Of a stretch of DNA of 64,000 bases, positions 53,088 through 63,085 are shown one piece after another. Under the pieces are notes generated by a model. It ran no database searches, was not told the origin of the DNA, and saw nothing but the letters and a program-made list of their open reading frames with translations. Made by a program: the position numbers and the translations under genes. Position 1 is the first letter of the stretch; each line of letters starts with the position of its first letter. This DNA is from Rhynchopus euleeides (Eukaryota > Euglenozoa > Diplonemea > Diplonemida > Diplonemidae): NCBI GenBank assembly GCA_963210315.1, contig OY723279.1, positions 744,001 to 808,000 of the forward strand. Direction: 5' to 3'.

Positions 53088-53372
53088 TGTGGTGGCGGTG
53101 GCAGCAAGTGAATGGAGAACGGCTCGCAACGAAACAATAAGATGAAGGCGTTGTTTGGGGGGGGGGGGAATTTGATCGTCGAGAGTGACTGGAAAAGTAA
53201 ATCTCCCAGCACCTTCTCGCAATGGTAGTCCTTTTTGTAGTCACTACACCAGATATGTTGTACAAGGCAGATCAATGCACAACGGGAGGGCGTGTGGTGG
53301 CGGTGGCAGCAAGTGAATGGAGAACGGCTCGCAACGAAACAACAAGATAAAGGCGTTGTTTGGGGGGGGGGG
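53088..53372 (+). repeat. Duplicated ~83-bp segment upstream of the 51-53 kb gene
   Basis: GTGTGGTGGCGGTGGCAGCA and the following bases, ending in a G run of 10-12, occur at 53088-53170 and again at 53291-53372. The first copy covers the region just before the chosen start codon, so the duplication may have copied leader or promoter sequence. Confidence 0.8.
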
Positions 53373-54332
53373 GGTAGTGAAATCAAAATTGAAGGGAGCA
53401 CAAGAATGATCACCATTCACTCGTTATGCAGGTTGTGTCTGAAATCCAGTGGTTTTTTCCCGGCCTGTGTTGTTGCAAGTAAGATACTTACACGGTGGGA
53501 TCATGAAAAAAATAGTACTATATATAGTGACATGGCGACTATAATAGTCACTATAATAGTGGACCTGCGACTATTATAGTGACTATAATAGTGGCAGGTC
53601 CACTATAATAGTGACTATTATAGTCGCCATGTCACTATAATAGTCACTATTATAGTGGACTTGTCACTATTATAGTCACTATAATAGTCGCATGTCCACT
53701 ATAATAGTCACTATTATAGTGACGTGCGACTATTATAGTGACTATAATAGTGGACTTGTCCACTATTATAGTCACTATAATAGTCGCCTGCGACTATTTT
53801 TACAACTATAATAGTGACAAGTCTAGTGGCATGCGACTATTATAGTCACTATTATAGTCGCCATGTCGACTATATGGTCAGTAAGTGCTCAGTATATAGT
53901 GAACACATACTTCTATTCGAACATGGGATGCCACTACATGTCGAGTAAACGCCCAGGACATGTCACTAAGTGTCCAGTAAACTGCGTTTTTGGTCCACTA
54001 TATGGCCGGCATTGCGACTATTTTACTGACATGCACTCAACATGTCCAGTATTATAGTGGATGTGCGGCCAACATGTCAGTATTTACTGAACATGTCCAC
54101 TATTATAGTGACCGCATACACGCATGTCACTATTATAGTCACTATTTTAGTGGCATGTCCAGAAAATACTGAACATGTCCACTATTATAGTGTCGCATAC
54201 ACGCAGGTCCACTATGATAGTCACTATTATAGTGACGGCATGTCCAGTATATACTGGCCATTTTACTTGCATGCCGAAGTGGAGCGTTTCCCTTGCGGAA
54301 CGCCTTGGCAAATGGGTGTCTCCCAAGGCAAA

Positions 54333-54520
54333 AATGAGTGAACGGGCAGCATGCCGTTCCACATTTTTCCCTCGTGAGGGCGACCCCCTTGCAACGCAAG
54401 GTGAAAAATGAAGAAACGGGCAGCATGCCGTTCTACATTTTTCCCTCGTGAGGGAGGCCCCCTTGCACCGCAAGGTGAAAAATGAAGAAACGGGCAGCAT
54501 GCCGTTCCACATTTTTCGTC
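54333..54520 (+). repeat. ~72-bp tandem repeat
   Basis: Two and a half copies of a unit with GGGCAGCATGCCGTTCCACA and TTTTTCCCTCGTGAGGG; differences are few. Confidence 0.85.
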
Positions 54521-56219
54521 TCTGGATCAACAAACGAGAGCGCACCGCAAGTCTCGGCATTACCTGCCTTGAGAACCTCTGCATGGACAGGAACCGGAAG
54601 CCCCCCTGTGTAGGAGTGATTCAGCAGAGACGAACATTCGTCACGGTGGCGCTTCAGGCGTGTGCCGAGCTATATGTCGACACACCTTCCCGGTGGGGCT
54701 CCAGGCATTTGCCGAGCTAGTGTATTGTATCAACTGTTATAATAAGAATGAGAAAACATCCATGGGTCAGCAGGGAAACCCCTGCTGTGGGGGACAGAAT
54801 CGACGTGTTTCTTTGAAGAAACAACAACCTGCGGGTTACCGCTGGGGCCGATGTCCAAAGGGGCGCGACACCACGGGGGTGCAACACCGCTTGTCTTGGG
54901 AAGTTCTTCACCTTTGGTGAAGGCGGAGTGTTCATATAAGCAAAATTTACGTACACAAGCAGCGCTCAACCATACACCAGCAAACCAAGCAGGTAGCTGC
55001 CGAAGGATCGGTTCGTGCACCTGAGTCTGTACTCTATCTGATCTATTCCGGCTTTTCATGCTTGTCCTTTCAGACCGGAGGTCTCTCTCTCAAGGCATAT
55101 AGTCATTCTCCCTTTGCCACAGACCAGTGGGAGTATGTTTATGTGGAGTCACCTAGAGTCACAGTTATTCGGTGCCACCACGAGAGAGAGTCCAGATTCA
55201 GACCGTGTGTCATCCTCTTCCACGGCCAGGCAGAGCTTGCGCGGGGGCAAGATGGCTGAGTTGCCGGGCGTCTACAGATGCTCCACACACACGACGAGCG
55301 CCAGCAGGAGTACTGGTTTCCGACCGATTCCCGACCACCTCTAATTCCACAAGGGCGCAGGCAGCCATATGGGGGTTTTCATTCCATTCCCAGACATCCG
55401 AACATAGTCACCTAGGGGGGCCACCACGCAAGGCCGCTGACATGCACAGTCTCACGCCGCTTTGTGTACGTAAATCTGCACCCAAAGTTGCCCTGCCCCA
55501 CCGCCCCCCAACCGCCCGGTAGGTAAGACCCTCGGGGTGCTGCATCCCCATCATCGGGTCACCTAAACTTTCGGCAAAAAAGCACTCCGTCTTGAACTTT
55601 AAAAATCTGAAAATTCTGAAAAAGAAAAGCAGCGCAAAGCAAGGCAACAAGGGAGCAATGCGATGGGTGGGGGCACGAGCTTGAACAGGGCAGGGTCAGG
55701 GGGGCCGGGCAGGGTCGGGGGGAGTTTAAAATAGCTGGACAATCAGCTATGGTTCTGAGCAATGGCCGTGTCGTCATTGCTCTTTTTATTCATTCTCTTG
55801 ACATACTGGATACCGTCAATTTTGACACACGTCTGTACCGTCTGTAATCCACGAAATGACCCAAACATGATGTGCTTCATTTTTGGGACCGTCTGTGTGA
55901 TCAGGATCAAAGATCTCGGGGTTTCTACGACTTCCTTCGAAAATGGAAGGTTCCAGATCACAAGGACCAGACTTTGGGGCCAGATTTTTTTGCTCTATTT
56001 TTGAGGCGAATTTTCACCAAGGCCGAACAGGCCAAATTCGCGGGCCGTTTTAATGCGTTTTAGGCCTCAAAACAGGCTCAAAAACCAAAAATTCCTTCGA
56101 AAATGGGCTCAAATGTGCAAAATGGACCCATCCGAAAAAAAAATCGAAAAGGGTCCCCCTATACATGTCGACTATTATAGTGACTATTATAGTCGCAGGT
56201 CCACAAAAATAGTGACTAC

Positions 56220-56547
56220 CGTATACGTAAATATTTTGGAACGTAAATATTATGGAACGTAAATATTTTGGAACGCTGGTGGGTTGGCGTTCCAGATTTT
56301 TTTCGTTCCATAATATTTACAGGGCTTTCTGCGACTCGGGGACTTGGACCAGGTGATCGGACGGCGTACAGAGTCCCTGACGGGACCTACTCGTGCACTT
56401 TTCGCGCGATTCCTGACGCAAGCCGTCCTCACCACCGAGTCCCCAACTGGCCCTGTAAATATTTTGGAACGTAAATATTATGGAACGGACCGGCCAAAAA
56501 TGGGCCCGTTCCATAATATTTACGTTCCATAATATTTACGTATACGG
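56220..56547. mobile_element. Small nested TIR element
   Basis: About 328 bp. Left end CCGTATACGTAAATATTTTG and right end AATATTTACGTATACGG, flanked by TA on both sides, inside the right array of the larger element. GTAAATATTATGGAACG words recur inside as a second inverted pair. Non-coding. Confidence 0.75.
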
Positions 56548-56978
56548 TATAATAGTGGCACGTCCACTATTATAGTGACTATTATAGTCGCATGTCCACT
56601 ATAATAGTCACTATAATAGTGGCATGCCACTATTATAGTGACTATTATAGTGGACATGCGACTATTATAGTCGCACGTCCACTATAATAGTCACTATAAT
56701 ACTGACATGGCGACTATTATAGTCGCCGTGCCACTATTTGCCCAGTATGTGTCCAGTATAATTGAGAATGTGTCCACTATGTGGCGAGTAAGTGTGCCAA
56801 ATTCGCCAGTATACCGTTTCCATATAGTACTATGTGTCCAGTATATAGTCACTATATAGTCGCAACTTATAGTGGACAAAAATAGTACTACTTTTTTTTT
56901 GATCCCACCGTGTAGGCGTTGCTTGGGGGGGGGGGGGGGGTTAGGTCAGAGCTTACACGGCGCTGAAGTAACCACTGT

Positions 56979-57145
56979 TACAAGTGGTTTTACAAGTGGT
57001 TTACATGTAAAAAATTTTACATGTAAATTTACAAGTGGCACTTGTAAAATTACATGTGCCACTTGTAAATTTTACAAGTGGTACATGTAAAATTACATGT
57101 GCCACTTGTAAAATTACATGTAAATGACATGTGCCACTTGTTATT
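56979..57145. repeat. Left subterminal palindromic array
   Basis: Self-complementary words (CCACTTGTAAAATTACATG and relatives) in both orientations. Partner array at 60541-60695. Likely protein-binding sites for mobilisation, by analogy with CACTA elements. Confidence 0.8.
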
Positions 57146-57260
57146 TACGAGCTTTCCTGAACACTGGCGAGCCGTGTTGTTCCATTTGTTTATCCCCCGC
57201 GACCCCAGCCCTGCTGCACACACACACCCTCACTTACAAAAGGACCTTTGCACCTCCAAC

Positions 57261-58232
57261 ATGAGCAAGAGAACGGCAACCACAACACCGACGCGCAACA
57301 GCAAGCGGACGAAGAGCGGGGATCTGGGGAAGGATGATGAGCGGCATGAAAGCCAGCTGCAGCAGCTTGTGGAGGACTTTGTGGCCGTGTACACCACCAG
57401 GAAAGGGGGGGAGGTGTTTAAACACTCGGTGCTGAAGGAGATGCTGCAGAAGGTGCTGGTGACCACCATCCCCCCCAAGAGTGGAGTGATAACAAAGGTG
57501 CTGAAACGCAAATACGATGCACTGGCCTCATACAAGTCGCTGAAGGATGCATCCGGCGACCTGTACACGGTTCGGATCGACGGAAACCATGATATGGCCA
57601 TCCACGGCATCGCGCTGAAGCCCTTCCCCACGCCAACGCAGAAGAAGTCGGAGGGTTTTGCGCGCCTCAAGCTGGTGGTGGAGGACCTGGACCATATGGA
57701 TATGGTCAAGATGTACAAGGCATCGGCACAAGCCTCCACATCCGAGACGCGTCCGAAGAATAAGGCAGTGGCGGCGGTGGCGGCGATGCAGCACGTCGTT
57801 GTGGGCGTGCACGACCAGGAGACAGGGCGCTACTATAGCGTCATCGTCGAGAATGGCTTCACCAAGCTGGTGACGGCGACGCTGGAAGGGGTGCAGGTCG
57901 CCTACACCTTCTACAGGGACCGTCCTTCGGACCAGTGTGAGCCAGGTGAATACAGCGGCTCGCTCGTTGTGCCGCCTCCGCATTTTGTGGATTCAAGCAG
58001 AAATCTGCAGGTCACGGTGCTGAGTGGGCTGACACGGATTGACGTGCCGATCACACCCCCTCCGACAAAGCAGGCCGCAACGACGGTCATCCAGACCAGC
58101 TGGTCCGCAATCATGCCCCAGAACCTCGAAGCCACCCCGAAGCCTGAGCCGGCCTCTGAGGACTCTGAGGACTCTGAGGACACCCCCAACGAAGACGCCC
58201 CTGTGTCTTTCCTGTCGGATCTCTCGGGATAG
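57261..58232 (+). CDS. Element gene A: basic N terminus, unknown family
   Basis: 323 residues from the ATG at 57261; the open frame begins at 57078 but its first part is translated from the subterminal array. The N terminus is rich in Lys/Arg/Thr (MSKRTATTTPTRNSKRTKSG), a likely nuclear localisation signal. A helical region follows (residues ~30-95), then a mixed alpha/beta part containing VVGVHDQETGRYYSVIVENG. The tail is Ser/Glu/Asp-rich. No domain recognised. Its place before the zinc-finger gene in one TIR element suggests a DNA-binding accessory factor for the subterminal repeats, by analogy only. Confidence 0.65.
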   Translation: MSKRTATTTPTRNSKRTKSGDLGKDDERHESQLQQLVEDFVAVYTTRKGGEVFKHSVLKEMLQKVLVTTIPPKSGVITKVLKRKYDALASYKSLKDASGDLYTVRIDGNHDMAIHGIALKPFPTPTQKKSEGFARLKLVVEDLDHMDMVKMYKASAQASTSETRPKNKAVAAVAAMQHVVVGVHDQETGRYYSVIVENGFTKLVTATLEGVQVAYTFYRDRPSDQCEPGEYSGSLVVPPPHFVDSSRNLQVTVLSGLTRIDVPITPPPTKQAATTVIQTSWSAIMPQNLEATPKPEPASEDSEDSEDTPNEDAPVSFLSDLSG

Positions 58233-58442
58233 CGGCGTCTCGGCCACAACAGCAACACGTCTGCGCAAACATCAAAAAGACGTAACACATTGGGCAGACA
58301 CACCCCCCCCCCCTCCCCCAACCCCCGAAACCCCTGACCCTGCGACACGCTTTTGTACCCACTATCAAGTTGCTTGCTGAGTTGCCATTCATATGATCCA
58401 CACGCACTTCGACTTGCAACAGGAACACACACAACCCTTCCC

Positions 58443-60371
58443 ATGACGAGCCCACGACAGCTTCACGCTGGGACAGTGAGGCATATCGGTGAAATCATTC
58501 GACAACACAGGGCAGAGTTGGGCATGTCTCTGCGCGACTGTGAACGGCTGGGCTCACTCGTTCGCAGAGAGACAGGGATCTCGATGGGGCTTTCATACCC
58601 CCTCCTCGTAAAGCATGAAGCTCCCCTCCGGCTGATGACGCCCTCTCTGCTAGGGAACATGCGGGGGTGCCTCGAGTTTCTGCTGAGGGCTTTCCCCATC
58701 CGCTCGGGTCGCCCCCCACCAACAGTCATGGTCACGGGTGATGGCTACACACCCGGTAGCCTTCAAGGAAAGAGCAGGCAGCGACTGGCAATCGCATTGA
58801 CGGACGGGATCACCGCGTCCCGCTTTCTGACAGTGTGTGACCGCCACAAGCCCCTGTTCTACGAATGGTGGATGCTCCATGCCTTGGGGCAGATTGTGGC
58901 AGTTCAGAAGGGGATCTTTACGAAGGGGCCTTGCTCCTTTTCCATCACCCAGTTCCGGCTTGGGGGTGACCACTTAGAGTTGTGGTCACTCTTCAAAGGT
59001 GTAGGTGGGACAGGGCATCGTTCTGCCTTCTGCCTTACAGGAATCGACGAGCGTTTGGAGTACCTGCATGACTGCCACCGCTGTAGTATCCAAGAGATGG
59101 ATGCCGCAGGATTCACTTGTAGCATCGCTTCAAAATTCTCGAATCCTGTCTACACCGTGACGCCCCCCCTTCACGACACGAAAGGTGTTATGCGCCTCAT
59201 TCTACGTACGCTGCCGGGATCAAAAGTGGTGGAGGAAACCATCCTTGGAAAAGTGGGCAAAAATTTCACTGGGAAGCACGCAAGAGAGATACTCGCTGAT
59301 TTGAAGGCCATCACCGTGGGGAATCAGCGGACATTGTGCTGCGCAATGCAATCGCTGATCTTCTTCCGCTACCAAGACATACCAGTGCGATACTTCTCAA
59401 CAGGTTCCTGCCGCAAAGAGTTTCTATTCGCTGTGATCAGCTATCATGTGCTGATTTTCTTGTTGGAGTGGGCAAATCCCGGGATCACTCGCTCGGCATA
59501 TGCTCATTCTCTCGAACACTGGTTTGATGAGCAGGATGCGCACAGGGTCACCGTCTCCGACGAGCTCTTCGAACAGGGCAACGGTGAGCGCAAGAGGTGG
59601 ACACGTGGGGGATCCCCGCAGACGATGGAGCGTGATCTGCAGATCTATGAACTGAAACAGAAACACTTGACGGATGAAAATACCGTGCGCAAAGTGCCTC
59701 CACTGACTCCTACCATCGGCGAGCGGCCCCAAATATTATCTTACGATTCCATGCGCCTGTGCAGGTGTGTGATCACTCACAATGATACGTGGCTCAAGAC
59801 TGCTCGTCAATTGGTGGTCCGCTTGGACAAACTTGGCCTCGGGTCACATGTGCGCCGCAGAGATGGTCACGGACAAACATTTCAGGCAGAACCCGGCAAC
59901 AACGGCGATGTTTTCCTGGTTTGCATCTGTGACGAAGAACCCTGGGAGGTGACGGAGGTGACGCCCCCTGCACAAGGAACCACCGACGGGGAGGAGGCTG
60001 GTGATGACGGAAACCTTGCGAGTGACGGCAATAGCGGCGAGGCTGGTGATGATGATGATGATGATGATGATGGCGACGAGACATCCGCCACAGAAGAGTA
60101 CAGCTGCGTTGTTTGCCCTGAAAAGAGCTTCGCGCGGGTTTACGGGCTCTACGCCCACTACGACGGACAGCACCGGCCGAGGGCGCAGTGTGAATGTCGA
60201 GTGTCTTGCCCCTTGTGTGAGAAAACGGTGTTCAGAAGTGGACTTAGCCAACACGCCCTCTACGTCCACCAGGATGAGCTGGACATCACGACCTGCCCTG
60301 TGTGTCTGCAGGAGTTTGCTTCACAAGAACTGAGGGATAGGCACATGTCGGACGAACACCCTGCAGTCTGA
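58443..60371 (+). CDS. Element gene B: candidate transposase with three C2H2 fingers
   Basis: 642 residues from the ATG at 58443. Residues 1-90 are helical with a SLRDCERLGSLVRRETG segment. A core follows with VTGDGYTPG (Asp100) and, after a well-conserved-looking stretch, FRLGGDHLEL (Asp176), spacing that could suit a DDE-type nuclease. A third acidic residue was not identified with confidence. An acidic Asp/Glu run (about residues 530-550) precedes three C2H2 fingers at the C terminus: CVVC...HYDGQH, CPLC...HALYVH and CPVC...HMSDEH. Proteins with a GGD motif and terminal fingers are known from several poorly classified eukaryotic transposons. The assignment as transposase rests on that pattern and on the TIR context. 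Confidence 0.6.
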   Translation: MTSPRQLHAGTVRHIGEIIRQHRAELGMSLRDCERLGSLVRRETGISMGLSYPLLVKHEAPLRLMTPSLLGNMRGCLEFLLRAFPIRSGRPPPTVMVTGDGYTPGSLQGKSRQRLAIALTDGITASRFLTVCDRHKPLFYEWWMLHALGQIVAVQKGIFTKGPCSFSITQFRLGGDHLELWSLFKGVGGTGHRSAFCLTGIDERLEYLHDCHRCSIQEMDAAGFTCSIASKFSNPVYTVTPPLHDTKGVMRLILRTLPGSKVVEETILGKVGKNFTGKHAREILADLKAITVGNQRTLCCAMQSLIFFRYQDIPVRYFSTGSCRKEFLFAVISYHVLIFLLEWANPGITRSAYAHSLEHWFDEQDAHRVTVSDELFEQGNGERKRWTRGGSPQTMERDLQIYELKQKHLTDENTVRKVPPLTPTIGERPQILSYDSMRLCRCVITHNDTWLKTARQLVVRLDKLGLGSHVRRRDGHGQTFQAEPGNNGDVFLVCICDEEPWEVTEVTPPAQGTTDGEEAGDDGNLASDGNSGEAGDDDDDDDDGDETSATEEYSCVVCPEKSFARVYGLYAHYDGQHRPRAQCECRVSCPLCEKTVFRSGLSQHALYVHQDELDITTCPVCLQEFASQELRDRHMSDEHPAV

Positions 60372-60540
60372 AAAAATGAGACTCGTCGTCGGCACAAAAT
60401 ACAATCAGTCCACTCGATCCGATCTCGACAGCTGTTGCATTGCACTCCCACCGTTTGCTGGTCATTTCTCCCCCCTCCTTGCCACTCCGCTTGCCAAAAA
60501 ACCCCCCATCACAGTGTAGAGTATGAAGGAAACCGCGGAG

Positions 60541-60695
60541 ATGACAAGTGGCACATGTCATTTACATGTAAAATTACAAGTACCACTTGTAAAAGTTACA
60601 AGTGGGACTTGTAATTTTACAAGTGGTACTTGTAATTTTACAAGTGGCACTTGTAACCACTTTTCACTTGTAATTTTACATGTAAAACCACTTGT
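60541..60695. repeat. Right subterminal palindromic array
   Basis: Words such as ACAAGTGGTACTTGTAA and ACATGTAAAACCACTTG; mirrors the left array in composition but not base for base. Confidence 0.8.
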
Positions 60696-60757
60696 CATGT
60701 CATTTACTTCAGCGCCGTGTAAAGAAGGGGTTACGAGACACTGTCTGGGCACTTCAC

Positions 60758-61888
60758 TCAGGATGGAACGGAAGAGACGGCACACACAGAGATGGAGGTT
60801 TTGTTCGTTGGTGTGAAGACCCACCTCCCGCAGGGGCTGAGTGTAACGCCAGGACCCTGTGAGTCCACCTTCCCCAGACACTCTCCTGTGCTGAGGCGGC
60901 ACAGCGCGGTGGCGTCCGTCCTCGGAGACCCCACTGCAACAACATCACCTGGCTGTGACACAGCAAGCGACGAGGCAGGTGTATCCAGTTGCACAGTCCG
61001 CAGGCAGCTGAGGGAGGTTGTGCACCACACCTTGAGTGACTTGTCGAAAGAGCACGACACCAGGTGATGCTCGTCCTTCGTCAGGGCGATATCAGAAACC
61101 CAATCAGTGTGCTCATCCAGGGTGTGTGTGTGTGCGAGGGTGCTGATGTCCCACACACAGATGGTCTTGTCAGCTGACCCGCTGAAGATCCTCGTGCCCG
61201 ACACAGCAAGACTGAGAACAGTTTTTCTGTGACCCTTCAGCACTGTGGCGCTCGGTGCGCCCTTCAAGTCCCACACACGCACGTTGCGTCTGGAGTCTCC
61301 GGACACCAGACGTCCGCAGTGTGTCCACACTGCACGGTGCACGGTGGTGCTGGGGTCCAGCAGGTGCACCTCCTCCCAAGTGGATATCAGCCACACGCAG
61401 ATCGTACCGTCATGAGAGCACGTTGCCAACCATGCCCCACAGACCGAGAACGCTGTGTGAGAAATACGCCTGTTGCCGTGTGTTAAGTCCGCAACCACTG
61501 CAGCGGTGATGATGTCAAACACAGTGATGTGCCCTTCGAGGTAACCCACAGCACACAGCGCCCCACACCTCGACAGTGTGATACGGGTTACCTCCTCGTC
61601 ATGCGGAGAGCAGTAGAACACGGGAGCCTTGACTGTAGGCCAGTGCGGGACGAGCTGGACAGCACCCCCGTCCTCCAGACCCGTGTCGGCAACATGATGT
61701 GCATCGCACAGCTCCTCCTCACACCCTTCGATGTGTGCTGCCACGTATTCAGCCTCACGGACTGCGTTGATAGAACCCCCGAACATCTCCTCCAGCGCAT
61801 GCTCCTTCAGCCCGACCACGGTCCCGCCGAGCGGAACACTGGCGACACAGCTGCGCCCGGTCCCGGCATGTATCACATTCACATCCAT
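60758..61888 (-). CDS. WD40-repeat protein
   Basis: 376 residues, intronless. The N-terminal ~85 residues are not WD repeats and begin MDVNVIHAGTGRSCVASVP, resembling a small ubiquitin-like or protein-interaction head. From residue ~90 there are six or seven WD-type blades. The clearest are LATCSHDGTICVWLI, LVSGDSRRNVRVWDL, IFSGSADKTICVWDI and LVSCSFDKSLKVWCT, with GH/WD-like dipeptides in register. Such propellers are scaffolds; the partner cannot be told from sequence. The stop lies 38 bp from the end of the two-gene TIR element, so that element inserted in its immediate 3-prime flank and may supply its poly(A) region. Confidence 0.85.
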   Translation of the reverse strand: MDVNVIHAGTGRSCVASVPLGGTVVGLKEHALEEMFGGSINAVREAEYVAAHIEGCEEELCDAHHVADTGLEDGGAVQLVPHWPTVKAPVFYCSPHDEEVTRITLSRCGALCAVGYLEGHITVFDIITAAVVADLTHGNRRISHTAFSVCGAWLATCSHDGTICVWLISTWEEVHLLDPSTTVHRAVWTHCGRLVSGDSRRNVRVWDLKGAPSATVLKGHRKTVLSLAVSGTRIFSGSADKTICVWDISTLAHTHTLDEHTDWVSDIALTKDEHHLVSCSFDKSLKVWCTTSLSCLRTVQLDTPASSLAVSQPGDVVAVGSPRTDATALCRLSTGECLGKVDSQGPGVTLSPCGRWVFTPTNKTSISVCAVSSVPS

Positions 61889-62440
61889 AGGAATAGTTGC
61901 CCTTCTAGCCTGCCTGGGGTGGGGGTATTGAGTCCGCAGGCAGTGCGTGCGGCCAGCGCCTCTGGTTCTCGGGTGGGATGTGGTGCCGGGGCGGCCTCAC
62001 AATAGAGGGGGCTGTCTCCTGATAAGTTATCTGGCGTTGTGGGGGGTGGTTGGGGTGGTGTGCTGTGTCGGGAACTGCTGTGCGGAATCGGGTGGCGTGG
62101 TGCTCGACACCAGGTGGAAGGGGTGGGTGTGGGCTCGGGGGTGCCGGCACTCGCTCTTGGTGCAGGGAAGTGAGTCACACAACTCAGGTCCCCACAACAG
62201 GCACAGGTTTGGATTGGCACACGGCAGCAGGGGCCGGGCAGTGCTGTGTCGAGAGGCAAGAAAGGAAGACGGTGCCAAAACCAACAAACTTACAAGTCGG
62301 GCAGTAGGGGACAGAGATAGGTCCCGAGACACTGCACTCATAGTTTTCCTTCGCGCGGGGGGTATGGAAAAGTGGGTGAGAAAAAATGAGAAAAAATGCG
62401 GAAAAAATCGGCCGAATTTTGCTGTTTTTCGCTAAAAAAA
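61889..62440. other. Upstream region of the WD40 gene; no other gene seen
   Basis: GC-rich near the WD40 start (61920-62160), then AT-rich from 62370. Promoter elements could not be assigned. Confidence 0.5.
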
Positions 62441-63085
62441 GAGTGTGGGGAGTTGGGTCCAGTTTAGCAAAGTGAGCTTATTTTTCGAAATTTGAAAAAT
62501 TGGAGACACCGAAAGTCCCCAAACGAGTCTTCGACTTGGCCCGCAGAGTGATTTTTTTTGGTGAAAAAATGCCCCAAAAATTGTCGGCCAAAAGTTACTG
62601 TTGGAGACGGCACAAGTTCTCTGCACAGGCTGGGTGGGCGCAACGTTGACTAACAACGACAAGTCGGAGGCTGCGACTGTGAAGAATACAACGAACGGCC
62701 CGGGTCCTCCTCTAGATGCCCAGGAACAACGTCCTTCCCACCGGTGTTACGCGGGGCGATACGGGGTGGGATAGTGCTGCTGCACGGATGCCAGTGTGCT
62801 CCTTGAGGGCCACTCCGAATCCCTGAACACCCCGCCTGCTTGTTGCTTGTTCCAGACCCAGAGTGGAGTGCCTCGTCCCAGTCAACTCAAACACTGCTAG
62901 ATTGACGAGGCCACCACCTCCTGGCACTGCCTGTACGACAGGGACGGGTGACCTGCAGGTCGTCGTGAGCAGGACCATGGCAGCCCACTCGAACACCTGT
63001 GCGGGGTACCGCAACTCATCTTGCTGCAGGTGTGCAGCGGGTGCGAGTGCGCCCCGGCCGGGGGTGGCACCTCCTCCTCCAGGTT
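62441..63085 (-). repeat. Long inverted repeat, right copy
   Basis: Inverted relative of 32575-33256. It includes CAGTTTAGCAAAGTGAGCTT, GACCTGCAGGTCGTCGTGAG and GAGTGGAGTGCCTCGTCC. The differences are many small substitutions and indels. Confidence 0.8.

Larger units (their letters stand above)
53491..56912. mobile_element. Large non-autonomous TIR element with ACTATAATAGT arrays
   Basis: 3,422 bp. The ends CACGGTGGGATCA (53491) and TGATCCCACCGTG (56912) are preceded and followed by TA, which may be the target-site duplication. Both sides carry long subterminal arrays of ACTATAATAGTGACTATTAT-like palindromic words (about 53517-54245 and 56165-56875). The interior (54280-56160) has no supported protein but contains a tandem repeat at 54333-54520. 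A smaller element is nested at 56220-56547. Confidence 0.8.
56956..60719 (+). mobile_element. Two-gene TIR element with ACAAGTGG/ACATGTAA subterminal arrays
   Basis: 3,764 bp. The left terminus CACGGCGCTGAAGTAA (56956) is mirrored by TTACTTCAGCGCCGTG (ending 60719); TA lies at each flank. Arrays of ACAAGTGGCACTTGTAA and ACATGTAAAATTACATG words occupy 56979-57145 and 60541-60695. Two genes on the plus strand fill the interior (57261-58232 and 58443-60371). CACG-starting ends, subterminal repeats and two proteins recall the CACTA/CMC layout, but a superfamily cannot be fixed by eye. Confidence 0.8.
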
